The position numbers and the translations under genes are program-made. This document shows, piece by piece, positions 27,619 to 36,783 of a DNA stretch of 64,000 nt. The stretch is from assembly GCA_041605955.1 (NCBI GenBank), contig JBFIXI010000001.1, positions 1 through 64,000 of the forward strand, written 5' to 3'. Under the pieces are notes generated by a model. It was not told where the DNA came from. It saw only the letters and a list, made by a program, of their open reading frames with translations, and searched no databases. Within the stretch, counting starts at the first letter, position 1, and each line of letters begins with the position of its first letter. This DNA comes from JAHEJX01 sp041605955. GTDB taxonomy: Bacteria > Actinomycetota > Acidimicrobiia > Spongiisociales > UBA5794.

Positions 27619-27683
27619 GGGCGGATTATTGCGGGTCCGCTCGCGGGAAGCCGGGTCGCTGCGGCGAGGGTACGCTGCGCGCC

Positions 27684-29120
27684 ATGACTGAGTACTTCCG
27701 TAACTACATCGATGGGGAGTGGATCGACGGCAGCTCGCGAGAGCGGATTGCATTGGAAGATCCGGCGACGGGGGAGGTGTTTGCAGCTGTTGCCCGGGCG
27801 ACGCCCGACGATGTAGAGCGGGCGGTGGCCGCCGCCCGGTCGTGTGTTGTGGAGCGACGTCTCGTTGACATGCGGCCGACGGATCGCGGCCGACTGCTGA
27901 CGGCGATGGCTCGCTGGATCCGCGACCACGCAGATGAGATCGTCCCCTTGCTCACGCAGGATTCTGGCAAGACCCTCCAGGAATCGGAATGGGAGGTAGC
28001 GGGCTGCGCGGGGTTTCTGGAGTTCTACGGGGGGCTCGCCGACAAGATCGACGGGAGCTACATCCCGCTCGGAGACGGTTACGTCGACTACGTGATCCCG
28101 GTGCCCTACGGCGTCTCGGCGCACATTGTGCCCTGGAACTATCCATTCGAGATCACGGGCCGAGGTATCGGCCCGGCGCTGGCGGCCGGCAATGCCGTCG
28201 TCGTCAAATCTCCCGAGCTCGACCCGGCAACCGTCACCTTCCTGGCCAAGGCGGCAGACGCAGTCGGAATGCCCCGCGGCGCCGTCAACATCATCTGTGG
28301 ATACGGCCCGGAGGCCGGGGATGCCCTGGCCAGGCATCCCGATGTCAACCAGATCACATTCACCGGGTCGGTCGCCACCGGGCAGAAAGTCCTTCATGCC
28401 GCCGCCGACTCGGTCATCCCGGCGGTCGTCGAGCTGGGTGGCAAGTCTGCCGGCATAGTGCTTCCCGACGCTGATCTCGACAATGTGACGGAACAGACCC
28501 GATGGGGGATATTCTCGAATTCCGGTCAGGTGTGCTCGGCGCTGTCCCGGCTCGTCGTGCCCCGGGAGATGCACGACGAGATCGTCGACAGGGTGGTGGC
28601 GGCCGCCGAGGCACTGAGTGTGGGGCCCGGAGCCGAGGGGCACGATATGGGCTCGGTAATCTCCCAGGTACAACTGGATCGGGTGGACCGCCACGTACGC
28701 AAAGCCAACGAGGACGGGGCGATGCTGGCGACCGGGGGCTCCCCGATCGATCGACCCGGGTACTTCTACGCGCCCACTGTGTTCGCCGGCGTGTCGAACG
28801 ACCTGGCGATCGCGCAGGAGGAGGTGTTCGGCCCGGTGCTCACGGTGATTCCCTACGCCGACCCGGATGATGCGGTCGCCATCGCCAACGACTCCGACTA
28901 CGGGCTGGTGGCGGGCCTGTTCGGCAACGACCTGGATCACGTCACCCGACTCGCCGACCGGCTGGAGGCGGGTCAGATCTTTGTCAACGAATGGTTCATC
29001 CCCGGCATCGAGGCACCGTTCGGCGGATTCAAGAAGTCCGGCTTCGGCCGGGAGAAGGGCCAAGCGGCTGTGCAGTCGTACTTTCAGCTCAAGAACGTAG
29101 GGATCAAACGACCCGGCTGA
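27684..29120 (+). CDS. Aldehyde dehydrogenase (NAD-dependent, betaine/succinate-semialdehyde type)
   Basis: A 478-residue ALDH. It has VPWNYPFEITGRGIGPALAA (NAD and oxyanion Asn region), QITFTGSVATGQKVL, catalytic Glu in VVELGGKSAGIV, catalytic Cys in SNSGQVCSALSRLVVP and EEVFGPVLTVIPY. The length and layout fit family ALDH9/GabD-like enzymes. Substrate specificity cannot be read from sequence. ATG at 27684; the 65 bp upstream shared with the molybdoenzyme is the divergent promoter. Confidence 0.92.
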   Translation: MTEYFRNYIDGEWIDGSSRERIALEDPATGEVFAAVARATPDDVERAVAAARSCVVERRLVDMRPTDRGRLLTAMARWIRDHADEIVPLLTQDSGKTLQESEWEVAGCAGFLEFYGGLADKIDGSYIPLGDGYVDYVIPVPYGVSAHIVPWNYPFEITGRGIGPALAAGNAVVVKSPELDPATVTFLAKAADAVGMPRGAVNIICGYGPEAGDALARHPDVNQITFTGSVATGQKVLHAAADSVIPAVVELGGKSAGIVLPDADLDNVTEQTRWGIFSNSGQVCSALSRLVVPREMHDEIVDRVVAAAEALSVGPGAEGHDMGSVISQVQLDRVDRHVRKANEDGAMLATGGSPIDRPGYFYAPTVFAGVSNDLAIAQEEVFGPVLTVIPYADPDDAVAIANDSDYGLVAGLFGNDLDHVTRLADRLEAGQIFVNEWFIPGIEAPFGGFKKSGFGREKGQAAVQSYFQLKNVGIKRPG

Positions 29121-29144
29121 GGTGGCCGGCGAATAGCGAATCGC

Positions 29145-29713
29145 TCAGGTCGCGTAGCCATCCGCCGGCTGGGAGCGCTGCCAGCGAAAGGCGGCAAAGG
29201 CGCCGATCAGCGCTCCGATGCTGTTGGCGACCAGGTCCTGCATGTTGTTGCTGTAGCCACCGACAGTCGAGTTCTCCAAAAGGAGCGTGCCCACGTACTC
29301 GACGATCTCGACCAGGGCGCCGGCGCCGCTGGCCATCATGAACGCAACGAAGATCAAGGCGGGGCGGCGGCGGCCGCTCCAGCGCGTAATCGCCTCATAG
29401 GATGCCCACGCACCTATGCCGGTTGCGGCGGCGTGGAACAGCTTGTCGAACTGGATGTCGGCTAGCAGGGAACCTCGTAGAGAGGACGGCCGTCGATCAA
29501 CAGGACGCCGCCGGCGAGGTTGCCGATGGCGATCGCTGCCAGCGCCCACAGGGTTCCCACGGAGAAACGAGCCGAGCGGTGGATTAGCGCGATGGCGCCG
29601 ACCAGCACCACTGTGATCGGGACGTAATAGGTCACCGCCGTGCCGTCCACGACGAGCCCGTAGATGAGAAACCCGGCCGTGGTGGCGAAGACGGCGATCA
29701 GGACGTTGCGCAT
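29145..29713 (-). pseudogene. Frameshifted small membrane protein (DUF2238-like)
   Basis: Two overlapping minus-strand frames together make one membrane protein. From 29713, MRNVLIAVFATTAGFLIYGL and further helices lead to LLIDGRPLYEVP before a stop at 29462. In another frame, ADIQFDKLFHAAATGIGAWA and MASGAGALVEIVEYVG continue to 29145. Joined, they resemble DUF2238/YjdF-like integral membrane proteins, in which a FDKLFH-type segment directly follows such helices. The break lies near 29465-29475 in GTTCCCTGC. It could be a true frameshift mutation or a one-base assembly error. Confidence 0.55.
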
Positions 29714-29758
29714 CGGGTCACGCTAGGCAATGGGCACGTCACCCGGGCTTCGAGTGAG

Positions 29759-30310
29759 TCATTGCTGTTGTTGCTGGACTTCGTGCGCACCGGCACCGGA
29801 GTCGTGACGCGACCTGCGCGCTGCGGGCCGGGGCGCGAAGGTGTAGCTTCCCGGATCGGCGCGGCTCATGGTCACCGCCACCTCGAGACCTCCGGACTCG
29901 GCATCGCCGTGATAGACCCCGCGCAGCGGCATGACTTCCTCGTAGTCGCGTCCATGGCCGATCTTGACGTGGCGCCCGTCTCCCTCGAGGCGATTGGTCG
30001 GATCGAGCGCCCACCAGCCGAAGTCGGGTATGAAGACTTCGACCCAGGCATGGGTCGCCACCTCGATTTCGTCGACCTCCGGGTCGCTGCCCGAAGCGGA
30101 GTCGGTGGCATAGAGATATCCGCTCACATATCGCGCTGGGATGCCGGCGCTGCGGAACATCGCCAGCGCCAGGTGGGAGTAGTCCTGGCAGACGCCCCGG
30201 CCACGCTTCAGGATCTCGCCGACGGGTCGTCTCCGGCAAACATCTCGCAGAAGCCGGGGCCGGGCGCGTATGAGTCGAGGAGTCCCACGAACCGGGAGAC
30301 TAGGCGGCAT
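29759..30310 (-). pseudogene. Truncated transglutaminase-like cysteine protease domain
   Basis: The 183-residue frame has the complete transglutaminase-like core: RGVCQDYSHLALAMFRSAGI (catalytic Cys), ARYVSGYLYA, ATHAWVEVFIPDFGWWALDP (His and Asp). Full-length bacterial relatives carry ~130 more residues upstream (Bact_transglu_N), but here the frame starts only ~40 poorly conserved residues before the core and is then followed by the 3' end of another gene at 30374. It therefore looks 5'-truncated. The C-terminus ends in five Gln. It may still give a stable fragment. Confidence 0.5.
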
Positions 30311-30373
30311 GTGCCCAACCCGATTCGCGTGAATCGAGCCGCCGCCGAGGTGGGCGTCCTCTGCTACGTCGCC

Positions 30374-31390
30374 CTAACCCAAACCGGTCCCCTTGGGACG
30401 AGTCTGTGGTGGACCGCCCCGCAGATGGGTCGGCTCCGTCGCCTCCAACGGCGACAGCGACATGCCTACGGTGTCGGCAACATCAACGATCGCCCGCAGC
30501 GGGTTGGCGCAGGCAAAGCGCGAGGTGCGGATCATGTAGCACTGGTGGTCCGTGATCTGATCGCCGGTCCCGCCGGGTTGATCCGTCATGATGTTGTCGG
30601 GGTCGGAAGTGTGGCCCCACAAGTCGGCGAGATGGCCAATCTCGTGGACGACTGTGGTACCGTCGGCGTCGTTGTCGACTCGGACCCAGTTGGCCCCGGG
30701 ATAGGCGCATCCGTTGAGATCGCTGGTCGGATCGCCGCTGTCCAGCTCGCGAACGAAGAACACGGTGACGGTGCAGGGGGCCTGGCACGCTTGCCGATTG
30801 AACCATGTCCACCATTCGGAGAAGATGCTACCGAACGCGCAATCGGTGCCTTCGAGCAGATCGGGACGTACCACGATGTCGGCATCGATGACCGCCAGAT
30901 CGAGGTTGCAGCGATCGAGCAACGCATCGGCGTCGGCCATGATGTTGGCGACGTCGCCGAGCGGGACTGCGGTGTTGCCCTCGTCATCGGCCAGCACTTT
31001 GACGCAGACCCTGATCGTACGGCGGGGGCGGAACCCCAACCGGCATAGCACGAGCCGCCACCAGCGAATCAGCCATTCGATGGCCCAGCAGACCCACTCG
31101 AGGATGTAGAAGATCCATTCGAAGACCCTCTCGACCCATTCGAAGATCGTCTCGATCACCTCTTCGCAAATCCATTCGGTGATCGTCTCGACGACCTCGA
31201 CGAGCTTGCAGACCCAGTCACACAGAAAGCTGAAAGGGCCCAGCCAGCCGCAAACCTCTTCGCACACCTCGCGGACCACCGTGATCGTGCTGGTGACCCA
31301 GCCGCACACCGTGCGCACGACCTCGCGAGCGATGCGCACCAGGGTGCGCACGAGAACGACGATTGGCCGCAGGACGGCATGGCAGATCAT
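30374..31390 (-). CDS. Metzincin-like metalloprotease with Trp/Cys-rich helical N-terminus
   Basis: A 338-residue protein with two unlike halves. Residues 1-125 are almost all helical, built of near-repeating segments such as VRTVCGWVTS, VREVCEEVCGWLG, ITEWICEEV and VFEWIFYILEWVCWAIEWL, with Trp, Cys, Ile and Glu spaced every three to four residues. The C-terminal half has TVVHEIGHLADLWGH (HExxH plus a later His, one residue longer than the standard metzincin zinc motif) and SDPDNIMTDQ, a Met-turn-like segment. No Sec or Tat signal is evident. I infer a zinc protease; the helical half may bind membrane. Substrate unknown. Confidence 0.55.
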   Translation of the reverse strand: MICHAVLRPIVVLVRTLVRIAREVVRTVCGWVTSTITVVREVCEEVCGWLGPFSFLCDWVCKLVEVVETITEWICEEVIETIFEWVERVFEWIFYILEWVCWAIEWLIRWWRLVLCRLGFRPRRTIRVCVKVLADDEGNTAVPLGDVANIMADADALLDRCNLDLAVIDADIVVRPDLLEGTDCAFGSIFSEWWTWFNRQACQAPCTVTVFFVRELDSGDPTSDLNGCAYPGANWVRVDNDADGTTVVHEIGHLADLWGHTSDPDNIMTDQPGGTGDQITDHQCYMIRTSRFACANPLRAIVDVADTVGMSLSPLEATEPTHLRGGPPQTRPKGTGLG

Positions 31391-31449
31391 GAGACCCCCT
31401 CTTTTCCAGCCGGGCTCCCTCCCGGCGTGTCCTAGCCTTCAAGAGTGGA

Positions 31450-31863
31450 TTGGCAGCGCACTTGATACGCGAATTCCTGCTTCCGGCACTTGCCGTGATG
31501 CTGCTCGCCGGCTCGACCGCTGCGGCTTGCGAGAGCTGCCCCGACGCGCGGGCCGAGATGGAGCTGTCGCCGGTGACCGACAACACGGTCACCGCGCGGT
31601 TCGCACTACCGGTCTTCGTTGGAGATCCCGCTTCACGCGCCGCCGGCCTGTTGATCGAGGCTCGCCGCGGCGATGAGATGGTCGGCCGCTACCAGGCGGC
31701 GCTCGATCAGCCGGCGAGTGGTCTGATCACCACCGCTGCGGTCGTCGATTCGCACCGCGTCTCCATCGGTTTCATCGAAGATCCCGCCGGCTTGGAGTTG
31801 ACCGTTCGCAGCGACACGGCGGGCGCTTGCGCGGGCCCGACCGGCCGCGCCGTAGTGGGCTGA
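31450..31863 (+). CDS. Small exported protein of unknown function
   Basis: A 137-residue protein with a signal peptide, LLPALAVMLLAGSTAAACES, and a mature part with two Cys near the start (CESCPD) and one near the end. No domain recognised. The start is a TTG at 31450 or 31462; no ATG exists before the signal peptide. Divergent from the metalloprotease, 59 bp apart, with a GCCGGG/CCCGGC inverted repeat (31409-31426) in between. Confidence 0.5.
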   Translation: MAAHLIREFLLPALAVMLLAGSTAAACESCPDARAEMELSPVTDNTVTARFALPVFVGDPASRAAGLLIEARRGDEMVGRYQAALDQPASGLITTAAVVDSHRVSIGFIEDPAGLELTVRSDTAGACAGPTGRAVVG

Positions 31864-31884
31864 CCAACCACCGCGGTCGTCGAA

Positions 31885-32130
31885 TCAGCTCTGCTTGCTC
31901 GCCACTAGGTCGGCGATGGCCGTGATGCTGGCGAAGTGGTCCGGCACGAGGTCCTCATCGTCGATCTCGATGTCGAGGTGGGACTCGAGGAAGGTGACCA
32001 GTCGCATGATGCCGAGCGAGTCGACCACCTCCGTCTCCAGCAGCGGGTAGTCATCGACGAGTTCGTCGGGGTGCCCGGAGAACTTCAACTCTGAGAGTAT
32101 GAAGCTGCGCACAGCGTCTCGGGTTGTCAT
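31885..32130 (-). CDS. Acyl/peptidyl carrier protein
   Basis: An 81-residue carrier protein with EVVDSLGIMRLVTFLE: the Ser of DSLG is the phosphopantetheine site. It starts immediately after the stop of the adenylation gene (TGA then ATG), the third gene of a dehydrogenase-adenylation-carrier operon. It likely carries the aminoacyl or acyl group loaded by its neighbour. Confidence 0.9.
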   Translation of the reverse strand: MTTRDAVRSFILSELKFSGHPDELVDDYPLLETEVVDSLGIMRLVTFLESHLDIEIDDEDLVPDHFASITAIADLVASKQS

Positions 32131-33681
32131 TCAGTCCACCTCCATGGCGGCGGCCGCTAGCTGCTGCCGATTGATCTTGCCGGTTGACGTCTTGGGGAGG
32201 GCGTCGCTGAACTCGAACGCCTCCGGGATCATATATTTGGGCAGCCGCTGCGCAGCGAATGCCGCAATTACCTCGGGCGTGACGCCACCGCTGGATACGA
32301 CGTAAGCCGTGATGCGGTTCGTGATGAGATCGTCGGGCACGGGGATCACCGCGCATTCGTGGATATCGGGGTGAGCCAGCAACGTCGCCTCGATGTCTCC
32401 GAGCTCGATGCGATACCCCCGGCTCTTGATCTGGCTGTCACGGCGTCCAATGAACTCGTAGTCCCCGGAGAGAGTCTCGCGAACGAGGTCGCCCGTCCGA
32501 TATAGCGCCGCGTCGTCCTCACCGACCGGGGTCCGCTGCGGCCAGTAGCCCTGCATCACCGTGGGCCCGCGTACCCACAGCTCGCCGGCCTCGCCGGGCG
32601 CGGCGAGCCCACCATCGTCTTTCACCACCGAAGTGGACACTCCGGCAATGGGTTTGCCGATCAAGACGGGCGGGCCGTCCGGTGGTGGAGGCTCGGGTAC
32701 GCGATAGAACGTGCAAACGTTGGTCTCGGTCGGCCCGAACAGGTTGGCGAACTCGGCGTGGGGGAGCAGATTCATCAGCCGTGACAGGTACTTGGTGGGG
32801 AATACCTCGCCGGCGAACAACACGGCTCGTAGGCCGGGCAGATCGCCGCGTTGCAGGCCAGTCCGCTCCGTGAGCATGGTGAGAATCGACGGCACCGCAT
32901 AGGTGACTGTGATGCGCTCGGACTCCAGCAACCTGCGGATCTCCATCGGGAAGACCGTCGTCTGGCGCGAGGCGAGATGCACGGCCGCCCCGACGCGAGC
33001 GGCGGCGAAGAGATCAAAGGTCGACAGATCGAAATGAAGGGGTGCCAGCTGTGACAGGCGATCGTCCGCAGTCAGCTCGAATTCCGTGGCCCCCCACGCG
33101 GCAAATGCCATCACGTTGCCGTGGGACAACATCACACCTTTGGGGCTCCCGGTCGAGCCTGAGGTATACAGGATCACAGCCAAGTCTGCCGGCGTGACCT
33201 GCCGTTCCAGCCGCTCCGTCGGCTGGCTGGAGATGGCCGGTCGGCCGATGACGTCAACCTGACGTCCGCGGGAGGGAGCGTCGTCGATGTCGGCGGCGAT
33301 GACCGAGGACAGTGGTGCTCCGAGCTCGATGACCTCGTCCCACACGTCCGCCTGCTTGGCGCCGGATACCACTGTTTCCAGGCGGCAATCCGCCATGATG
33401 TGGGCAATGCGAGCCGGCGGTGCCGCCGGGTCGAGCGGCACGTAGGCGGCTCCCGACTTCATGACTCCGTAGATGGCGGTGACCGCCTCGAGCGATTTGT
33501 CCAGGAGCAGCCCGACCCGATCGCCCGGTCCGGTGCCTGTAGCGGTGAGGGTATGAGCGAGCTGGTTTGCGGCGGCTTCGAGTTGCTCATAGGTGAGGCC
33601 GGAGGCGCCCGACTTGACGGCTATCCGGTCCGGATGCCGCTCGGCAGACCTCTCGAGTTGGGTGTGCAACAGCTCGCTCAT
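32131..33681 (-). CDS. Stand-alone amino-acid adenylation enzyme (A domain)
   Basis: A 516-residue NRPS-type A domain without condensation or carrier domains. Core motifs seen: A3 VILYTSGSTGSPKGVMLSHG, A4 LHFDLSTFDLF, A5 NLFGPTETNVCTFY, A7 LYRTGDLV, A8 DSQIKSRGYRIELGDIEATL and A10 LPKTSTGKINR. The A4 HFDLS resembles that of L-prolyl-AMP ligases of pyrrole pathways. It overlaps the upstream acyl-CoA dehydrogenase by four bases and abuts the carrier gene, so it presumably loads that carrier. Amino-acid specificity needs the pocket code. Confidence 0.88.
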   Translation of the reverse strand: MSELLHTQLERSAERHPDRIAVKSGASGLTYEQLEAAANQLAHTLTATGTGPGDRVGLLLDKSLEAVTAIYGVMKSGAAYVPLDPAAPPARIAHIMADCRLETVVSGAKQADVWDEVIELGAPLSSVIAADIDDAPSRGRQVDVIGRPAISSQPTERLERQVTPADLAVILYTSGSTGSPKGVMLSHGNVMAFAAWGATEFELTADDRLSQLAPLHFDLSTFDLFAAARVGAAVHLASRQTTVFPMEIRRLLESERITVTYAVPSILTMLTERTGLQRGDLPGLRAVLFAGEVFPTKYLSRLMNLLPHAEFANLFGPTETNVCTFYRVPEPPPPDGPPVLIGKPIAGVSTSVVKDDGGLAAPGEAGELWVRGPTVMQGYWPQRTPVGEDDAALYRTGDLVRETLSGDYEFIGRRDSQIKSRGYRIELGDIEATLLAHPDIHECAVIPVPDDLITNRITAYVVSSGGVTPEVIAAFAAQRLPKYMIPEAFEFSDALPKTSTGKINRQQLAAAAMEVD

Positions 33682-34829
33682 AGCCCGAGCGCACTCGCAA
33701 TGATGTTGCGTTGGATATCCGAAGTACCCGAATAGATGTGGCTGGCCACGGCGTCGCGCACGTCGCGCTCCAATTCTGACTCGGTCATGTACCCGTAGCC
33801 GCCGTGTATCTGGAGGGCATCCAGACTCGACTGGACGAAGGCTTCAGAGATGAACAGCTTGGCCATCGCCGACTCGAGTGGTGTGACCGCGCCGGCTGCC
33901 CGATCCTTGGCCCACCCAGCTCGGTAGAGGAGCATGCGAGCTGCATCCGTTCGCATCTTCATGTCCACGATCCGGTGGGACACGGCTTGGAAATCGCCAA
34001 TGGGCTTGCCGAACTGCTCTCGACTCTGCGCATAGGCCACTGCGGCTTCCACCTGGCGCTCCATCGTGCCGACAACCGATGCCAGGATGCAGGCCCGCTC
34101 CCAGTCGATCGAGTGGTTGAAGATGGCCATGCCGTTGTTCTTGTTTCCCAGCAGCCGCTCCGCAGGCACGATCACGTCGTCGAAGAAGATCTCGCTCATC
34201 GGCGAGGTACGCAGGCCCATCTTGGAGACCGGCTTGCCGACGGTGAGCCCCGGTGCGTCCCGATCAACGAGGAACGCGCTGATCCCCATGGCCTTCAACC
34301 CGGGGTTGGTCGAGGCAAACACCACGAAGAGGTCGGCCACCGGGGCGTTGGTGATGAAGGTCTTGCTCCCGGAGATGCGAAACTCGTCGGCCGACTCGAT
34401 TGCCACGGTGCGCAGGCTGAACGCGTCGGACCCCGACTCGGGCTCCGTCATTGCCTGGACTCCGATGAGCTCACCGGACGCCAGCGCCGGGAGGTACCGT
34501 TCCTTTTGTGCGGCGGTGCCGAAGCGCAGGATCGGCATGGCGGCCGACCAGAGGTGGGCGTTGATCGAGAAGATGAGACCGTTGTCTCGGCAGGCGTACC
34601 CCAGCGCCTCCATGGCCAGCATCGCAGTCAACGCATCGGCGCCCTGCCCGCCGTGCTCCACAGGAACCGTGAGGCCGGTCAATCCAACGGCGGCGCACTT
34701 TCGCCAGACCTCGCGGGAGAACTCGCCGCTCGCGTCGCGCCCCACCATCTCGTAGCTCAGCTGGTCCGTCGCGAACTCGACCACGGCCGCCCGAAAGGCA
34801 AGCTGGTCGGCGCTCCAGGCAAAGTCCAC
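33678..34829 (-). CDS. Acyl-CoA dehydrogenase-family flavoenzyme (candidate aminoacyl-carrier dehydrogenase)
   Basis: A 383-residue member with VQAMTEPESGSDAFSLRTVA (FAD/substrate segment), ISGSKTFITNAPVADLFVVF, CILASVVGTMERQVEAAVAYA, QIHGGYGYMTESELERDVRD and a terminal GTSDIQRNIIASALGL. It leads a three-gene operon with an adenylation enzyme and a carrier protein. The same trio makes pyrrolyl-2-carboxyl-carrier thioesters from proline in pyoluteorin- and prodigiosin-type pathways. By that analogy it could oxidise an aminoacyl thioester, but an ordinary acyl-CoA substrate is not excluded. Confidence 0.87.
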   Translation of the reverse strand: MDFAWSADQLAFRAAVVEFATDQLSYEMVGRDASGEFSREVWRKCAAVGLTGLTVPVEHGGQGADALTAMLAMEALGYACRDNGLIFSINAHLWSAAMPILRFGTAAQKERYLPALASGELIGVQAMTEPESGSDAFSLRTVAIESADEFRISGSKTFITNAPVADLFVVFASTNPGLKAMGISAFLVDRDAPGLTVGKPVSKMGLRTSPMSEIFFDDVIVPAERLLGNKNNGMAIFNHSIDWERACILASVVGTMERQVEAAVAYAQSREQFGKPIGDFQAVSHRIVDMKMRTDAARMLLYRAGWAKDRAAGAVTPLESAMAKLFISEAFVQSSLDALQIHGGYGYMTESELERDVRDAVASHIYSGTSDIQRNIIASALGL

Positions 34830-34988
34830 TCGCTAGTACCTCCCCCCGCACACTGGTCCGGTCATCGGCCACGAAGAGTAGCGGCTGTCACGGCGGCGGC
34901 GGCTCGAACTCGGCTAGCTGCGGCCCCGTCATCCCCGGTGGCGGGTCGGGTCGCTCGGGTCCGTGTGTTGGGCGGCAATAATCACCGT

Positions 34989-35948
34989 GTGCCGTCTCCA
35001 GAGACTTTCGCGGCTTTCTCCTCGGATGAGTTCTCGACGGGCCTTGTCTTTGGTTTCCTGGCGCTTGCGGTGGGCGCCTTGGGTGTCTATGCGTGGCGCC
35101 AGTGGCGCGAGGAGAACGCTCCCGTGGTTGGCCTCTTGGTCACGGGCGGGGGAGTCACGGTAACCCACCTGACGCTGGGAACGCCTCCGGAGCTACTAGC
35201 GGGGCTGGCCATGTTGACGGGTGCCGGAGCGCTCTATCCGCTGTCCCGCCGTATTCGGTTGCTGCCGACGCTGCTGGCGCTTCCCGGAGCCTGGTGGGTG
35301 GCTCGCGTCGTCGAGCTCCCGGGGCGCGACTGGGTCACCTGGTTTCTGCTGGCGTGGATCGTTGTCGGCGCAGGGGCGATCGCGGGACTGGACCGGCGAT
35401 TCGCAGCCACCGGCTACGGACCGGTGCTGGTCACCGTCAGCATCGCCGGGATGTTCGCCACCTTGCCGGACACGGAGTCAATCCTCCCCATCTTCGGGGT
35501 GGCGCTGCCGATGGTGCTGTTGGCCTGGCCGAAGCCGCTCGCGTATCTCGGCGCCTTAGGCGTGTACCCGGCCCTCGGTTTCTTGGCATGGGCGATCGCC
35601 GAAGGCGGTGTCGGCCGAGAGGGGTCGATCATCGGTGCGGCCGCATCCCTGGCATTGCTCCTGATCGAGCCGATAGCGAGGTGGGCGGCCAACGGGCGGT
35701 CGCCGTTCGACGTGCTCGAATTCGGCTGGCGGCGGACTTTCGGGCTGGCGCTTCTTCAGGCGGGAGTAGTGCTGATGATGGCTCGCGGCGCCGGGCTGAT
35801 GCGCTCGGCGTTCGCTGCGGCCGTTATTGCCGTGATCGTCTTCGTGGTGATGGCGGTCCTACTGGCCCGAGTCGGCTGGCAGATCAATCCGCCCCGGGCG
35901 GCGGACGCTTCCGGCGAGGAGCGTGTGGTGGGCCGGGCCGCCACGTAG
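34989..35948 (+). CDS. Polytopic membrane protein of unknown function
   Basis: A 319-residue integral membrane protein with about nine or ten hydrophobic helices and short polar loops, starting with GTG at 34989 (PSPETFAAFSSDEFSTGLVF). Segments such as LAWIVVGAGAIAGLDRRFAA and PIFGVALPMVLLAWPKPLAY give no recognised family. It is divergent from the acyl-CoA dehydrogenase and convergent with the NodB gene. The continuous high-GC codon pattern supports coding. Confidence 0.6.
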   Translation: MPSPETFAAFSSDEFSTGLVFGFLALAVGALGVYAWRQWREENAPVVGLLVTGGGVTVTHLTLGTPPELLAGLAMLTGAGALYPLSRRIRLLPTLLALPGAWWVARVVELPGRDWVTWFLLAWIVVGAGAIAGLDRRFAATGYGPVLVTVSIAGMFATLPDTESILPIFGVALPMVLLAWPKPLAYLGALGVYPALGFLAWAIAEGGVGREGSIIGAAASLALLLIEPIARWAANGRSPFDVLEFGWRRTFGLALLQAGVVLMMARGAGLMRSAFAAAVIAVIVFVVMAVLLARVGWQINPPRAADASGEERVVGRAAT

Positions 35949-35979
35949 CCCGGTAACGCGACGGTTGTTCCACTGCGAT

Positions 35980-36783
35980 TCAACGCAACCGCGATCGTAT
36001 GTGGCGTACTGCCTCTTCCGCCCGGAGGCCCCCCGTGACTCTCCTGCGAAAGAAGGCGAAGCCGTCGGAGAGCTGCACTGGCAGCCGCGGAACTCGGTGG
36101 GTGTCTTCGGTTGCCGCCCGGCGGTGCCGGCCGCCCACGGTGGAGGTCAAGTAGCGGTCTCGCACCAATGGGTCCGCCGCCTCCGCCCACCATCCCCATG
36201 GATACGTGAAGTGTTGTGGCCGTACTCCGGTTCTGCGCTCGATCAGCTCGTTCGATTCATCCAATTCAGCTGCGATGCTTTCGGCATCCAGCTGCCGCAG
36301 ATCGGGGTGAGTGTGGGTGTGTGCCCCGAGCGTTGCCAAGCCCGAGTCTGTCATGATGTTGATCTGGTCCCAGGTCAGCGGGCCCGCCTGGGGGTAGCGG
36401 CCGTCGAGGGGCTGCCTACTCTCAATCGGACGCGTTGTCAGGTACAGGGTGAAGGGCATGCCGCGAGATTGCAGGATCGGGAAGGCATTTTCGTAGACAT
36501 CGGCGAAGCCGTCGTCGAAGGTCAGCACGGCAAGCCGGCGAGCGGCGGGCTCGGCGCGCTGCTCCAATGCCGTCTCCAAGCTCACGATCTCGCCGGTGGC
36601 GAGGAGCCAGTCGAGCTGGCGCTCGAACGTCGCCGTCGGCACCTCCATCTCGCGGCCCAAGTCGACCCCTACCTGGTGGTATATCAGGATCCGCGGCCCC
36701 ATCAACTGACCGAACAACGGGTCGGCAGCCGCAGCAAAGGTCTTCAGCCCGATCCGGGCTGCTCGTTTGAGATGTGATCTCAC
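35980..36783 (-). CDS. Polysaccharide deacetylase (NodB homology)
   Basis: A 267-residue NodB-domain enzyme. Motif 1 is LAVLTFDDGFADVYENAF (catalytic base and metal Asp); motif 2 is LGAHTHTHPDL, with the His pair as HxxxH; motif 3 is TYPWGWW. Members deacetylate N-acetylated glycans. No signal peptide is seen, though an N-terminal amphipathic stretch precedes the domain. GTG at 36783 overlaps the preceding stop by four bases, so it is translated with the co-polymerase gene and likely modifies the polymer made by this locus. Confidence 0.85.
   Translation of the reverse strand: MRSHLKRAARIGLKTFAAAADPLFGQLMGPRILIYHQVGVDLGREMEVPTATFERQLDWLLATGEIVSLETALEQRAEPAARRLAVLTFDDGFADVYENAFPILQSRGMPFTLYLTTRPIESRQPLDGRYPQAGPLTWDQINIMTDSGLATLGAHTHTHPDLRQLDAESIAAELDESNELIERRTGVRPQHFTYPWGWWAEAADPLVRDRYLTSTVGGRHRRAATEDTHRVPRLPVQLSDGFAFFRRRVTGGLRAEEAVRHIRSRLR

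Noticed and set aside
27351..29063. 570-residue minus-strand frame opposite aldehyde dehydrogenase
   Set aside because: Antisense of a canonical ALDH; composition typical of third-position GC shadows.
29762..31048. 428-residue plus-strand frame across the transglutaminase and protease genes
   Set aside because: The opposite strand carries catalytic motifs (GVCQDY, HEIGH); this frame has none.
33804..34988. 5' part of a 714-residue plus-strand frame
   Set aside because: Antisense to the acyl-CoA dehydrogenase; the real membrane-protein gene starts at 34989.
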